From assembly GCA_949316235.1 (NCBI GenBank), contig OX438743.1, positions 26,347,771 to 26,411,770 of the forward strand: a stretch of 64,000 bases of DNA, given 5' to 3'. This document shows, piece by piece, positions 1-9,367 of the stretch. Source of the DNA: Oegoconia quadripuncta (taxonomy: Eukaryota; Arthropoda; Insecta; Lepidoptera; Autostichidae). The notes under the pieces were generated by a model. That model was given only the letters and a program-made list of their open reading frames with translations, searched no databases and was not told where the DNA came from. Position numbers and translations under genes: made by a program. The stretch's first letter is position 1, and each line of letters opens with the position of its first letter.

Positions 1-1689
1 CTTTATATGGGTAATCGAATTTTCGACTATGGTTCCTTGGGGAAAATTGTTCGTAATCACGAGTGACGTCACCAGTTAACGGGAATTACACGAATTCAAA
101 TTCACCCTGTATACATATAACAAAGTCTTAAATATTTTGTTTTTTAAAAACAAATGTACGAAAATGCTGAAATTTTCACAGATATACAGTCCGGATTAAT
201 ATTTAAGCCCTAATTTTGAAATAAAGACCACTTTAATATAACAAAAATTATTTTTTAACTTTTGAAACATTAAAACAATGTTCAGTGGATTGTGACCGTA
301 GTAAATATAAAATTTCCTTTTTTTGGTTTTTTTATGGACAGGCAAAGGTAACTTAACTTGTATTCCTGGTGAACTATATTCACATAACATAAAACAATGT
401 AAAAATGCATTGAAGAAGTACTTGATAGATGGAACTATGTAGGAAGTGCCTTTCCAACAAATTTTATTTCGTTAGAGAGACACATGTCTACTTGTTTTCG
501 CATATCATCTTATGTATCTAGATATTTAAGTTACGTTACATACCTTTTGTAATAATTAATAACGTGGCGGGTCAGTGACCTCATTCGCACTACACACAAA
601 CCTTTACAGGTTTTCGTAGGCGTCTTATAGTGAACATTGTTTAAATAATGTTCTATGGATAAATAAAGAAAAAAAAAACTGAGCCAATACAGTCAAGTCT
701 TTTTATCCACGCGCTGTTAGTTAATATTTATATCATCGGGGAATATAATTGTTAAGCAATTTACGTCGCTGAAATTCTGCCAAATGGAAACTAGATGATG
801 GATGATAATTGACCTCAATCGTGTGTGAATGAAAGCTACTGCAAAATTTAAATTGCTGTAAGTAATTTTCTCGACTCTATAGAGAGCTATAAAATTCACC
901 CATAAAAATGCAATTTATCTGACCTTTTCAAACTTAATATAACTTTCACCTTATTGACCTTAAAATAACCCTCCCACCGCCTCTAGTCGGTTTATGACAT
1001 CAGGAACTTTTCAAAGACTAACAATAAAGATGGAGAGCGGGCTGCGACCTTTACCTTAGAGGATAATAAGACGACGATATATATAAGGTCTAACAAAATT
1101 AACCCGACAAACCTTGAAGAGTGTATGTATAGGATGTACCTACCTATTACGAAAAAAATAAAACATTAAAGTTAACAGATTTTATTCAAAAAATAAAATT
1201 TAGAAATGTAAATTTTGTGAGTTGGACTCTAATACCACGATACACAAACATGTGCCGCGGTATCTTTGAAAACGCCGAAAGGCGACCACAAGCCGCTCGC
1301 CGCGACTTGCTGTGATTGGTTGCGCCCTGTGCCCCGCCATCCACTTTAGCGTCTTCCATATAAATGGAACGTTGCCTGTTTTTTCTCATTAATAAAACAA
1401 GGTACAATCGAAATTAAGTAAGTCTGTTAATTTGTATTTTCATATAGAATTTCGTTCCCGCCGTAGTTTTTCTCATAATTGTAGCAGTTGACACAATTAG
1501 AAAAAAAACTACGCACATAATTTTCCGGTGTACAGATCGATTAGACACATAAAGTATAGGATATTCTAATCAAAAATGTTATGTATTACAACTATAAGTA
1601 TCTACAGAATTACAAATGCGTAATTGAACATGTTATAACAGATATTAATTATTAATGGGAATAAATTAAGTATGTACATGATACAACAA
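1..1689. other. No recognised feature
   Basis: AT-rich sequence with no recognisable gene or repeat. One more GC-rich stretch at about 1250-1370 contains an ATTGGT (inverted CCAAT) motif and CpGs and could be an old promoter or a repeat fragment, but nothing downstream looks like a gene. Confidence 0.5.
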
Positions 1690-2275
1690 ATTTATAAAAC
1701 ACAATTGAAAATACCTATATCTTATACGCCGTCCAACTCGCTTCCGTGAGGCATAGTACCTAGTACGCTAGCGCTATTGCCCCGCTGAATGCATAAACCC
1801 AGCTGCTGAGCAAAGTAGGCACTAGCTCTCACATCTCCAGAGGCGGGGACCAGTCTAACGGATAAATCCTTGACAAATTGTTGACAGAAGACCAAGAGCC
1901 CAATATCTCCACTGCAAGCGCCGCAAACTCGTTGTTTATAGAGATTGACGCATATTTACGGCGCTTGTTACTCGTACTTTGAGTTTGTTCAGCCATGGTT
2001 CCAGCTCTTTGCGCAGTTCCTTGTATATGGGACGGTGTCAAAGTATCCGCACAAGTTGCGCCCCAAGCACCTGGGTACTAAGGTGGCTCCATCAGGTCTT
2101 TTCCCGTCGCCCCTGAATAATTGCCGAGAGCTCCGAGAGCGCGCCTAATTAACTGATTAATTGCACCGTGGCGATATGCGCGGCCGGCACTCTTCACGCA
2201 AGGGAGCCCGTGGCGTCCTAGCTGGTCCACAACTTTACCACATGAACAGCGATTATTGATGATGATATTTGTGGA
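1690..2275 (-). pseudogene. LINE C fragment: C-terminal zinc/nuclease region, internally deleted
   Basis: Read on the minus strand, this contains a zinc-knuckle-like stretch (residues HRCSCGK-like as NRCSCGK, then GRHGLPC and SAGRAYRH), followed by a basic stretch, NKRRKYASI, and then LAVEILGSW. This order matches the C-terminal region of a widespread family of non-LTR retrotransposon proteins that I know from insects and other invertebrates, in which a Cys/His motif precedes a restriction-nuclease-like region and a conserved VETLGPWG...QRGNAA tail. Here the reading frame changes and the segment expected between ATGKDLMEPP and WGATCADTL (normally with a K/RPD-type catalytic motif) is missing. 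The piece is therefore dead. Family and nuclease role come from memory of the family; the motifs themselves are visible. Related fragments occur at 7.7, 9.9, 23.2, 31.9, 37.8 and 56.7 kb. Confidence 0.6.
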
Positions 2276-2492
2276 CCAATTGGTGTAGTGGATAGTGACC
2301 CTGTCAACGAAACCAACGGTTGCGGGTTCAAATCCCACGAGGGGTAAATGTTTGTGTGATGAATACGAACAATTATCCCCGAATCATGGATGTTTATTTA
2401 AATATTTATGTATGTTTATCCGTCATTTAGTATCTATACATCAAGCTTTGCTTAGTTTGGTACTAGATGATTGGTGTCAGTGTCCAATAGTA
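2276..2492 (+). mobile_element. SINE A, variant subfamily
   Basis: The copy has a tRNA-like head with an A-box-like TTGGTGTAGTGG and a B box GGGTTCAAATCCC, then the family body (GTGTGATGAATACG, AATCATGGATGT) and a tail ending near GGTACTAGATGATTGG. It differs from the main SINE A in the last 60 bases: the GATGGCGCTGTGTG block is absent. The copy at 30.48-30.67 kb (minus strand) shares that ending, so this is a subfamily rather than random decay. Confidence 0.75.
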
Positions 2493-2495
2493 TAT

Positions 2496-2709
2496 TATGC
2501 AACTAGTGAATAAAGGACGGATTTAAAGCGAGGGCCGTAGATGAGTCACGAGCAAGTGAAGGATTCTAACGATTGAATCACGAGCGTAGCGAGTGATTTA
2601 AGATGATTGAATCACGAGCGCAGCGAGTGATTCAACTGTTAGAATCCTGAGCGACGCTAGTGATTCATGGCCCTCGATATAAATTCGTACTTTATTCAGG
2701 AGTTGCATA
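2496..2709. repeat. 214-bp imperfect palindrome (foldback) abutting the Crypton-like ORF
   Basis: The outermost arms read TATGCAACT and AGTTGCATA. Moving inward both arms carry GAATAAAG, CGAGGGCC, GATTCTAAC and TGAATCAC in the same order, with mismatches. The centre holds short units of the type GAATCACGAGCGCAGCGAG, themselves palindromic, at about 2570-2635. The right edge lies directly against the stop codon of the ORF at 2710-3114. The tandem-duplication breakpoint (2627) falls close to the palindrome centre. It could be the terminal structure of the Crypton-like element or an independent foldback insertion that truncated it. Confidence 0.75.
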
Positions 2710-3114
2710 CTATACTTTATACCATGACTGCGAGAAAAAGCGTTCAACATTTTGAGCGGTAAAAACCAGGTATTTTTTCGGTTTATAGCGTTCTGATAGC
2801 CTTTTAAGGTAGGCTTGCAAGTTAGAATATGTTTTTATATCAATGTTATGCCTTGTTTTTACAGTACACCGCAACATAGAATATATACTCCATAATGTCG
2901 GTGACTTCCTTTTCTTCGACGGTTCATTAAAATAAGTTAAGAAAACAGACTCAGAAAATGTGCCCGAAGCTTGATTTTCATTTTTCCATTTACAAAACTC
3001 ATTTTGGTTTTGATGTAAACCAGCCGTGATTAGCAAGTTTTCTACAATATCGGCCGCCTTCTCTTTCATAAATTCAGGTGTTAACACAATATCTTCTTCG
3101 TCACTTGAATGCAT
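2710..3114 (-). pseudogene. Crypton-like tyrosine recombinase, N-terminal fragment (copy 1)
   Basis: The ORF has 134 codons from the ATG at 3114 (MHSSDEEDIV) to a TAG at 2710. The last half (residues about 65-125) contains SPTLWSIYSML, then IDIKTYSNLQAYLKR and RYKPKK, followed by a VFTAQNVERFF helix. That arrangement matches, from memory, the N-terminal core-binding region of insect Crypton-like and related tyrosine-recombinase-type proteins, where a catalytic domain with R..HxxR..Y residues would follow. No such domain is present: the frame stops at the edge of the palindrome. The frame is open 18 codons further upstream, but those codons (LTTTPNRST...) come from the SINE A insertion, so I take the internal ATG as the original start. 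Function is presumably lost. An alternative is a domesticated DNA-binding protein of the same fold. Confidence 0.5.
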
Positions 3115-3128
3115 AATCGATTTATTAT

Positions 3129-3392
3129 CGACCTCTATAGTCGACCTGTTTGGTGTAGTGGTTAGCAACTCTGACCACTATACCAAAAGGTTGCGGGTTC
3201 GAATCCCGCTAGTGGCATATGTTTGTGTGATGAATACGGACATATGTACCCGAGTTATGGATGTTTTCATTTATAATAAGTATTTATTTACAAAAAAAAA
3301 ATGTATTTATGTAGTGTAGTCATCTGGTATCCACAACACAAGCCTATAGTTGCTTAAAGTGGAACTAGATGGCGCTGTGTGTATGTCAAGGA

Positions 3393-3423
<31 letters not shown>

Positions 3424-3428
3424 AATTC
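3129..3428 (+). mobile_element. SINE A, full length, with target-site duplication (copy 1)
   Basis: The element is a tRNA-derived SINE: A box TGGTGTAGTGG, B box GGTTCGAATCCC, a family body including GATGAATACGG and AGTTATGGATGT, an internal poly-A, AACTAGATGGCGCTGTGTG, and a (TTA)n tail. It is flanked by the 14-bp direct repeat AATCGATTTATTAT at 3115-3128 and 3429-3442. Removing the insert rejoins the leader immediately upstream of the ATG of the Crypton-like ORF. The ends of the target repeat fix the element boundaries well. Confidence 0.92.
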
Positions 3429-3442
3429 AATCGATTTATTAT

Positions 3443-3700
3443 AAAGTAACACTAAACTTTGTGTCCGTACAATTCACAGTAAGTTTTTGAAATGGCGCCA
3501 ATTCACTATTTTTTTTTCTATAACGGCAGCAAAGAACACTAAACAGTTTTTAATCTAATGCCAAACTCCTTGTCGCAAATATCGACCAATCAAATATCGA
3601 GAATTTATTTGCACCAAAGAGTTTGAATTTCGAATCTTAGCGCAAGGAGTTTGTGTAAGCATTGAAATGGAGATCGGATATATTTTGTGTTCCAAATTCA
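3443..3700. other. Sequence upstream of the Crypton-like ORF, with inverted AAACTCCTTG arms
   Basis: AAACTCCTTG near 3565 and CAAGGAGTTT near 3645 form an imperfect hairpin of about 95 bp. On the minus strand this is the region just 5' of the Crypton-like ORF before the SINE inserted, so it may hold its promoter or an element end. No TATA assignment is attempted. Confidence 0.4.
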
Positions 3701-3723
3701 AACACCAAAACAGTGAATAAAAA

Positions 3724-3762
3724 CAAAACAGTGAATAAAAGGCCTTTTTATTCACTGTTTTG
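3724..3762. repeat. Hairpin with 17-bp perfect arms (copy 1)
   Basis: CAAAACAGTGAATAAAA at 3724-3740 is the exact reverse complement of 3746-3762, with GGCCT between. An extra direct copy of the left arm lies just upstream at about 3707-3722. It is repeated at 5727-5765 by the tandem duplication. Confidence 0.9.
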
Positions 3763-4417
3763 CATGAATAAAATAAGCTTTTTAGAGTAGGTATGGTATA
3801 AAATATTTATTATTATTATTATTTTTGGTTGTTTACATGTTGGCTTGAATGTGCATCATGTAAAAACTGAGCACGTTAACACTTGTACGGGTGTAACACT
3901 CATACTCTCTAGTGTATTTTTTTTCGAATGTTGCAAAATATATTTTGTTGAATTGTATTCTATCAATTAACCTGTCAACCGATCTATATAAAATTATATT
4001 ATCTTTTCGTAAAGTAAATATTATCGTTTCGTTGCTGTCTAATATATAGGTGATACAGATTATTAAAATTTTGCAAACGACTACCTCTTTCCTAATATCG
4101 ACGTCAACTTTACAACGTTTCATAGATATTATAAGCTGGATGTTGCCTAGAACTTTGATGGGCCACAAAACGTAGGTTGATGGTCTATTTTATGTCCTTC
4201 CATCATTGTTGTCTGGCGCCTGCTTCAACGAGAAATTTAGCTGCAGTCGATGAGATCGTAATTGTGTGGTTATGATGACACAAGGTACCTATTTCTCTTC
4301 TGACAGTTTGATTGATTAATTGGTTGGCACTTAATAAAATGGTACCAATAAAATGTAGTTTTACAAAAAAATAATCTTCATTCTCGATTAAGATTTGATA
4401 ACATCGCTCTGAATATC
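3763..4417. other. Unrecognised sequence inside the tandem unit
   Basis: A 111-codon open frame on the minus strand (3833-4168) has low complexity, no recognised motif and codon use like the surrounding AT-rich DNA. I regard it as chance. The stretch recurs unchanged in unit 2 (5766-6420). Confidence 0.4.
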
Positions 4418-4629
4418 ATTCCAAACTTCAAATTTCAAGCATTTATTTCAACGTAAGATACATGATATCATTTGTTGAATGTCAATTTAAATCTATTGGA
4501 AATAAAAATAGGGCTTAAGCATTTTTCGGCCAGTCAGTATGTTGAAGCTACCACCGCTTCGGAAAGGGAAATCATCTGTGGGAAAAGAAGCGGCGCAAGA
4601 AACCCACAGGGTCGTTTTTCGCTGCGCTC
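4418..4629 (+). repeat. Repeat D (LINE-tail-like)
   Basis: TTTCAACGTAAGATAC, then TGAATGTCAATTTAAAT, GGGCTTAAGCATTT and AGAAGCGGCGCAAGAAACCC occur in the same order as in reverse complement at 16985-17175 and, more divergently, at 34640-34900. The final AAGAAGCGGCGCAAGAAAC resembles LINE 3' untranslated tails elsewhere in the window. Unit 2 of the tandem duplication retains only the first part. Confidence 0.6.
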
Positions 4630-4712
4630 GTGATTCAACTGTTAGAATCCTGAGCGACGCTAGTGATTCATGGCCCTCGATATAAATTCGTACTTTATTC
4701 AGGAGTTGCATA

Positions 4713-5117
4713 CTATACTTTATACCATGACTGCGAGAAAAAGCGTTCAACATTTTGAGCGGTAAAAACCAGGTATTTTTTCGGTTTATAGCGTTCTGAT
4801 AGCCTTTTAAGGTAGGCTTGCAAGTTAGAATATGTTTTTATATCAATGTTATGCCTTGTTTTTACAGTACACCGCAACATAGAATATATACTCCATAATG
4901 TCGGTGACTTCCTTTTCTTCGACGGTTCATTAAAATAAGTTAAGAAAACAGACTCAGAAAATGTGCCCGAAGCTTGATTTTCATTTTTCCATTTACAAAA
5001 CTCATTTTGGTTTTGATGTAAACCAGCCGTGATTAGCAAGTTTTCTACAATATCGGCCGCCTTCTCTTTCATAAATTCAGGTGTTAACACAATATCTTCT
5101 TCGTCACTTGAATGCAT
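4713..5117 (-). pseudogene. Crypton-like tyrosine recombinase, N-terminal fragment (copy 2)
   Basis: This is the duplicate of 2710-3114, identical in translation. It has the same internal ATG, the same stop and the same missing catalytic domain. Because only one palindrome arm is retained downstream, this copy lacks the foldback structure seen at copy 1. Confidence 0.5.
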
Positions 5118-5131
5118 AATCGATTTATTAT

Positions 5132-5395
5132 CGACCTCTATAGTCGACCTGTTTGGTGTAGTGGTTAGCAACTCTGACCACTATACCAAAAGGTTGCGGG
5201 TTCGAATCCCGCTAGTGGCATATGTTTGTGTGATGAATACGGACATATGTACCCGAGTTATGGATGTTTTCATTTATAATAAGTATTTATTTACAAAAAA
5301 AAAATGTATTTATGTAGTGTAGTCATCTGGTATCCACAACACAAGCCTATAGTTGCTTAAAGTGGAACTAGATGGCGCTGTGTGTATGTCAAGGA

Positions 5396-5426
<31 letters not shown>

Positions 5427-5431
5427 AATTC
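5132..5431 (+). mobile_element. SINE A, full length (copy 2, by duplication)
   Basis: It is the duplicate of 3129-3428, including the 14-bp flanking repeat (5118-5131 and 5432-5445). It is therefore a by-product of the segmental duplication and not a separate insertion. Confidence 0.92.
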
Positions 5432-5726
5432 AATCGATTTATTATAAAGTAACACTAAACTTTGTGTCCGTACAATTCACAGTAAGTTTTTGAAATGGCG
5501 CCAATTCACTATTTTTTTTTCTATAACGGCAGCAAAGAACACTAAACAGTTTTTAATCTAATGCCAAACTCCTTGTCGCAAATATCGACCAATCAAATAT
5601 CGAGAATTTATTTGCACCAAAGAGTTTGAATTTCGAATCTTAGCGCAAGGAGTTTGTGTAAGCATTGAAATGGAGATCGGATATATTTTGTGTTCCAAAT
5701 TCAAACACCAAAACAGTGAATAAAAA

Positions 5727-5765
5727 CAAAACAGTGAATAAAAGGCCTTTTTATTCACTGTTTTG
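5727..5765. repeat. Hairpin with 17-bp perfect arms (copy 2)
   Basis: It is the duplicate of 3724-3762. Confidence 0.9.
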
Positions 5766-6472
5766 CATGAATAAAATAAGCTTTTTAGAGTAGGTATGGT
5801 ATAAAATATTTATTATTATTATTATTTTTGGTTGTTTACATGTTGGCTTGAATGTGCATCATGTAAAAACTGAGCACGTTAACACTTGTACGGGTGTAAC
5901 ACTCATACTCTCTAGTGTATTTTTTTTCGAATGTTGCAAAATATATTTTGTTGAATTGTATTCTATCAATTAACCTGTCAACCGATCTATATAAAATTAT
6001 ATTATCTTTTCGTAAAGTAAATATTATCGTTTCGTTGCTGTCTAATATATAGGTGATACAGATTATTAAAATTTTGCAAACGACTACCTCTTTCCTAATA
6101 TCGACGTCAACTTTACAACGTTTCATAGATATTATAAGCTGGATGTTGCCTAGAACTTTGATGGGCCACAAAACGTAGGTTGATGGTCTATTTTATGTCC
6201 TTCCATCATTGTTGTCTGGCGCCTGCTTCAACGAGAAATTTAGCTGCAGTCGATGAGATCGTAATTGTGTGGTTATGATGACACAAGGTACCTATTTCTC
6301 TTCTGACAGTTTGATTGATTAATTGGTTGGCACTTAATAAAATGGTACCAATAAAATGTAGTTTTACAAAAAAATAATCTTCATTCTCGATTAAGATTTG
6401 ATAACATCGCTCTGAATATCATTCCAAACTTCAAATTTCAAGCATTTATTTCAACGTAAGATACATGATATC

Positions 6473-6970
6473 TTACGAATATATATAAAAGTATACAACT
6501 AATACAATTTTATAATTTTTGGGGGTTAGGCGAAGTATACCAAGCGTTTTATCATTCAGGTAGTCACTAATTTTGTTATATTAGTCTTAGTTGATATTGT
6601 TAATAAAACTGTTTTAGACATGAATTTATAGCTATGGTTACGGTCGCGTGAACAAAGCTTTTTCGCGCGTTTCTTAGTAGATAAAACAGCGCCAACTCTT
6701 AGAATCCTGGACAACTAATAGAAAAGCTGAGAATAAATGGCCAAGATGAAAACCGCGCACGACCTAAATGTATTTTTAATCTGTGCTCACAACGTATAAA
6801 ATTGGTAGAAAAAATTACAATGGTGTCGATTCGGATGTACACCAACTAAACTAAAACAGTTTTAAAGTAATACTGTCACTTTCTCCTTGGAACAGTACGT
6901 TGCGACGACACCACTCCAAAACTGGTTTTAGTTTAGTTGGTGTACGTTGTACGAGTAATATTTATGTTTT
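6473..6970. other. Repeat D end and unrecognised sequence
   Basis: TATAAAAGTATACAACTAATAC and CATTCAGGTAGTCACTAATTTTG also occur at 34795-34890, so the first 150 bases belong to repeat D. AACTAAACTAAAACAGTTTTA near 6845 and AAACTGGTTTTAGTTTAGTTGG near 6920 form an inverted pair flanking about 75 bp, a possible small MITE. Confidence 0.45.
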
Positions 6971-6974
6971 TTAT

Positions 6975-7265
6975 TGACGACCTGTTTGGTGTAGTGGTTA
7001 AAAACTCTGCTGCTATACCAAAAGGTCGCAGGTTCGAATCCCGCTAAGGGACATATGTTTATATGATGAATGCAGAATTGAGAATTGAGATGATGAATAC
7101 AGACATGTGTTCCCGAGTTATGGATGTTTTTCATTTATATATGTATTTATTTACAAAAAAAATGTATCTGTGTAGTTTATCAACCATCTGGTATCCATAA
7201 TACAAGCCTAGTTGCTTAGTGTGGAACTAGATGGCGCTGTGTGTATGTGCAAAGATATTTATTTA
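6975..7265 (+). mobile_element. SINE A
   Basis: It has the head GACCTGTTTGGTGTAGTGG, a B box GGTTCGAATCCC, the family body with a short internal duplication near GAATTGAGAATTGAGATG, and the ending AACTAGATGGCGCTGTGTG plus an AT-rich tail. Confidence 0.9.
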
Positions 7266-7699
7266 TTTATACTTAACAGATACTCGCATGTTTTTGGTCA
7301 CTTGTCTTTTATAAGTGATGCATTTTTGTAATGGTCTGCCACTGATAGAATTCAGGCCCCATTACCTTAAATCTTTACGGTAGCAATTACAGACCACTTA
7401 CCCACGTAAGAAATAACATTCAGTTATGGTCATGGAACCTCAGATGCTTATCGGTGAACGGTAAGCAGTTGCATGTGCCTCATGCAATTCAACTTAGCCC
7501 TCGCATGCAGTCTGTGGGATTTAGCCGCAGTCACAGCGCCATTTTTGGCGATATCAGCGCCACCAGGTTCACTTCTTGCAGCGAACCGCGTATTATGATA
7601 GTCGTTCGATGCTCCAAATTATAAACTCCGTCGCTAATTTATCGCTATTTGCGACATATACAATACGTAGAGATCTATAAACACGTTTTGAATTAAAAA

Positions 7700-8215
7700 T
7701 ACGCGCACTCTCCGACTAGCTTCCGTGAGGCATAATGCGCATTCAATACGCTAGGACCATTACCCCGCTGAATGCATAGGTTCTATTCTTGCTTATTTAC
7801 AAAGCACATTATAAAATATCAGACTATTTAGATGATAATCATCCCTGGATAATCAGATCGTTCGCATGCCAGGCTATTTCACAATTAATAATGAAATATA
7901 AAAACCTTTATGTAAAATCAAAGCCTGATTTTAAAAGAGCAACCCTTTGAGTTTCTTGCTTGTTCTTCTCATGGGAAAATTGCATTTTTTGAACAAGTAG
8001 CAGCTTAAAAAATGTAAAATTGGCTATTTTAAGTGTACTCTGTGTATCTACAAAATAAAGCATTTTTGACTTTGACTTTGTTCACCTGCTGAGCAAAGTA
8101 GGTGTCTTCTCTCAGGCCTGTGGAGGCGTGGAACAGTCTTTAACTTTTTTTTTTAGTGTCAGACGCGACGGCAATATCTCCATTGCAAGGTTAACTGTTC
8201 ATAAATGTCAACATA
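7700..8215 (-). pseudogene. LINE C fragment, split by a LINE J insertion
   Basis: GCTTCCGTGAGGCATA and CCCCGCTGAATGCATA (7725-7780) and then CTGCTGAGCAAAGTAGG (8093-8110) are in the order seen in the uninterrupted copy at 1738-1830. The two halves are separated by about 310 bp of LINE J 3' end. The combined piece encodes on the minus strand only the end of the family's conserved tail. Confidence 0.7.
7783..8090 (+). mobile_element. LINE J 3' end inserted in LINE C
   Basis: The segment ends in AAAATAAAGCATTTTTGAC followed by TTTGACTTTG, a short tandem 3' terminus. It contains AACAAGTAGCAGCTTAAAAA and ATGCCAGGCTATTTCAC, both shared with copies at 9.4 and 44.5 kb. It is severely 5'-truncated. 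TTC on both sides may be a very short target duplication. Confidence 0.7.
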
Positions 8216-8447
8216 TATTTTTTTTAGGATAACTAACAAGATTGACGCTTACCAATCCATTGGGGCAAAAACGAACAGAGTTTATTATTTCTCTAGTCTC
8301 CACCAGGTAAATATCAAGTATACAAAAAAATCACAGATCTCATGTCTGCCACGATATTCGGGGAGGTACATTGAAAATGATCTGCCAAATGAACTGAATT
8401 TTTTTTTTTTAAACATATTACATTTATTTATCCAAGAAGTACAAAGT

Positions 8448-8732
8448 ATAAATAATAATAATAAATATATTTGCACATACACACAGCGCCATCTAGTTCC
8501 ACACTAAGCAACTATAGGCTTGTATTATGGATAACAGATGGTTGATAAACTACACAAATACATTTTTTAATTGTAAATAAATACATTGTCATCTATAAAT
8601 GAAAAACATCCATAACTCGGGAACACAATTGTCTGTATTCATCATACAAACATATGCCCCTAGCGGTATTCGAACCCGCATCCTTTTGGTATAGCAGTCA
8701 GAGTTTCTAACCACTATACCAAACAGCTCGTC
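8448..8732 (-). mobile_element. SINE A
   Basis: It is the reverse complement of the family: (AAT)n tail, CACACAGCGCCATCTAGTT, the body, GGTATTCGAACCCGC as B box, and CCACTATACCAAAC as A box at the right edge. Confidence 0.9.
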
Positions 8733-8760
8733 AAAGTCAAGTACCTACTTGACTTTGACG
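8729..8760. repeat. Palindrome with 15-bp perfect arms
   Basis: CGTCAAAGTCAAGTA at 8729-8743 and TACTTGACTTTGACG at 8746-8760 are exact reverse complements separated by CC. It sits on the head of the neighbouring SINE and 1 bp before the next hairpin. Confidence 0.9.
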
Positions 8761-8761
8761 G

Positions 8762-8829
8762 GTTAGATTAATAATTTTAGTATACTATCTATATCTAGGT
8801 AGATAGTATTCTAAAATTATTAATCTAAC
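8762..8829. repeat. 68-bp hairpin
   Basis: GTTAGATTAATAATTTTAG at the left matches in reverse complement the right end CTAAAATTATTAATCTAAC, and the arms continue inward as ATACTATCTA with one mismatch. The loop is about 6 bases. It may be a small MITE. Confidence 0.85.
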
Positions 8830-9367
8830 TGTAAAACTACTTATTACAATTTTTTACGAGCATTTTACACATTTTATCGATCTTCAAAAAAAGTTGTTAA
8901 GTTTTGTCTATTGACACCCCAATCAGGTACGTGTCCCAAAACCCACGACACCAGGGCGATATCGCACTTTCGCTGAAAACTGGACTAATACCAAATCGAA
9001 AAACATTTTCAAATTGACATACAATGCTAGTCGGTTTAAACATCAGTATCTAGGTATAAAAGGACATCCCTACATCTCGAGGAATTCTCTCCGAGGGAGG
9101 ACGCACTAAATGACGGTCATTAAACAAGTCCTCCTTTGCCCTAAAATGTTCAGTATCCACGTTAATGGTTAAAGAGGTCAGGCCAAACCAACCGCATAAA
9201 CTGGTTACGAAAAGTTGGGTAGATGTTAAAATTAAACTGAAGCACCCTGTAGCGGTGAGGCCGTAAGCGTAGTTTTGGGTTTTTTGTTAATCGGAATTTT
9301 AACTATTTTGTACGTATATTAAGAATAAGCGAATATGTAAGTGCAAGCTATTAAAAAGCCCATTCTT
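8830..9367. other. No recognised feature
   Basis: Unassigned AT-rich sequence with one GC-richer patch around 9080-9260. No coding similarity recognised. Confidence 0.4.

Larger units (their letters stand above)
2627..4629. repeat. Tandem duplication, unit 1 (2003 bp)
   Basis: Bases 2627-4469 recur at 4630-6472 with a constant offset of 2003. The offset is the same at both ends, and the poly-A and TTA tracts inside have equal length, so there is no net indel. All open reading frames inside translate identically in the two units. Unit 1 additionally holds 4470-4629, which is absent from the end of unit 2. The left breakpoint lies in the core of the palindrome at 2496-2709. Confidence 0.92.
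4630..6472. repeat. Tandem duplication, unit 2 (1843 bp, partial)
   Basis: It is an apparently identical copy of 2627-4469. It starts inside the palindrome, so only the right arm is present (CGTGATTCAACTG preceded by different sequence), and it ends at CATGATATC where unit 1 continues with ATTTGTTG but unit 2 continues with TTACGAAT. Confidence 0.92.

Noticed and set aside
3155..3214. Possible tRNA gene (A and B boxes)
   Set aside because: It is the head of SINE A. The cloverleaf is degraded, and the same head is followed by the SINE body at a dozen other sites.
3026..3319. 97-codon plus-strand frame (and duplicate at 5029-5322)
   Set aside because: It is antisense to the Crypton-like ORF and then runs into SINE A; its codons are explained by those features.
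3833..4168. 111-codon minus-strand frame, duplicated at 5836-6171
   Set aside because: Conserved only because the segment is a recent duplication. No motif, and composition like the AT-rich background.
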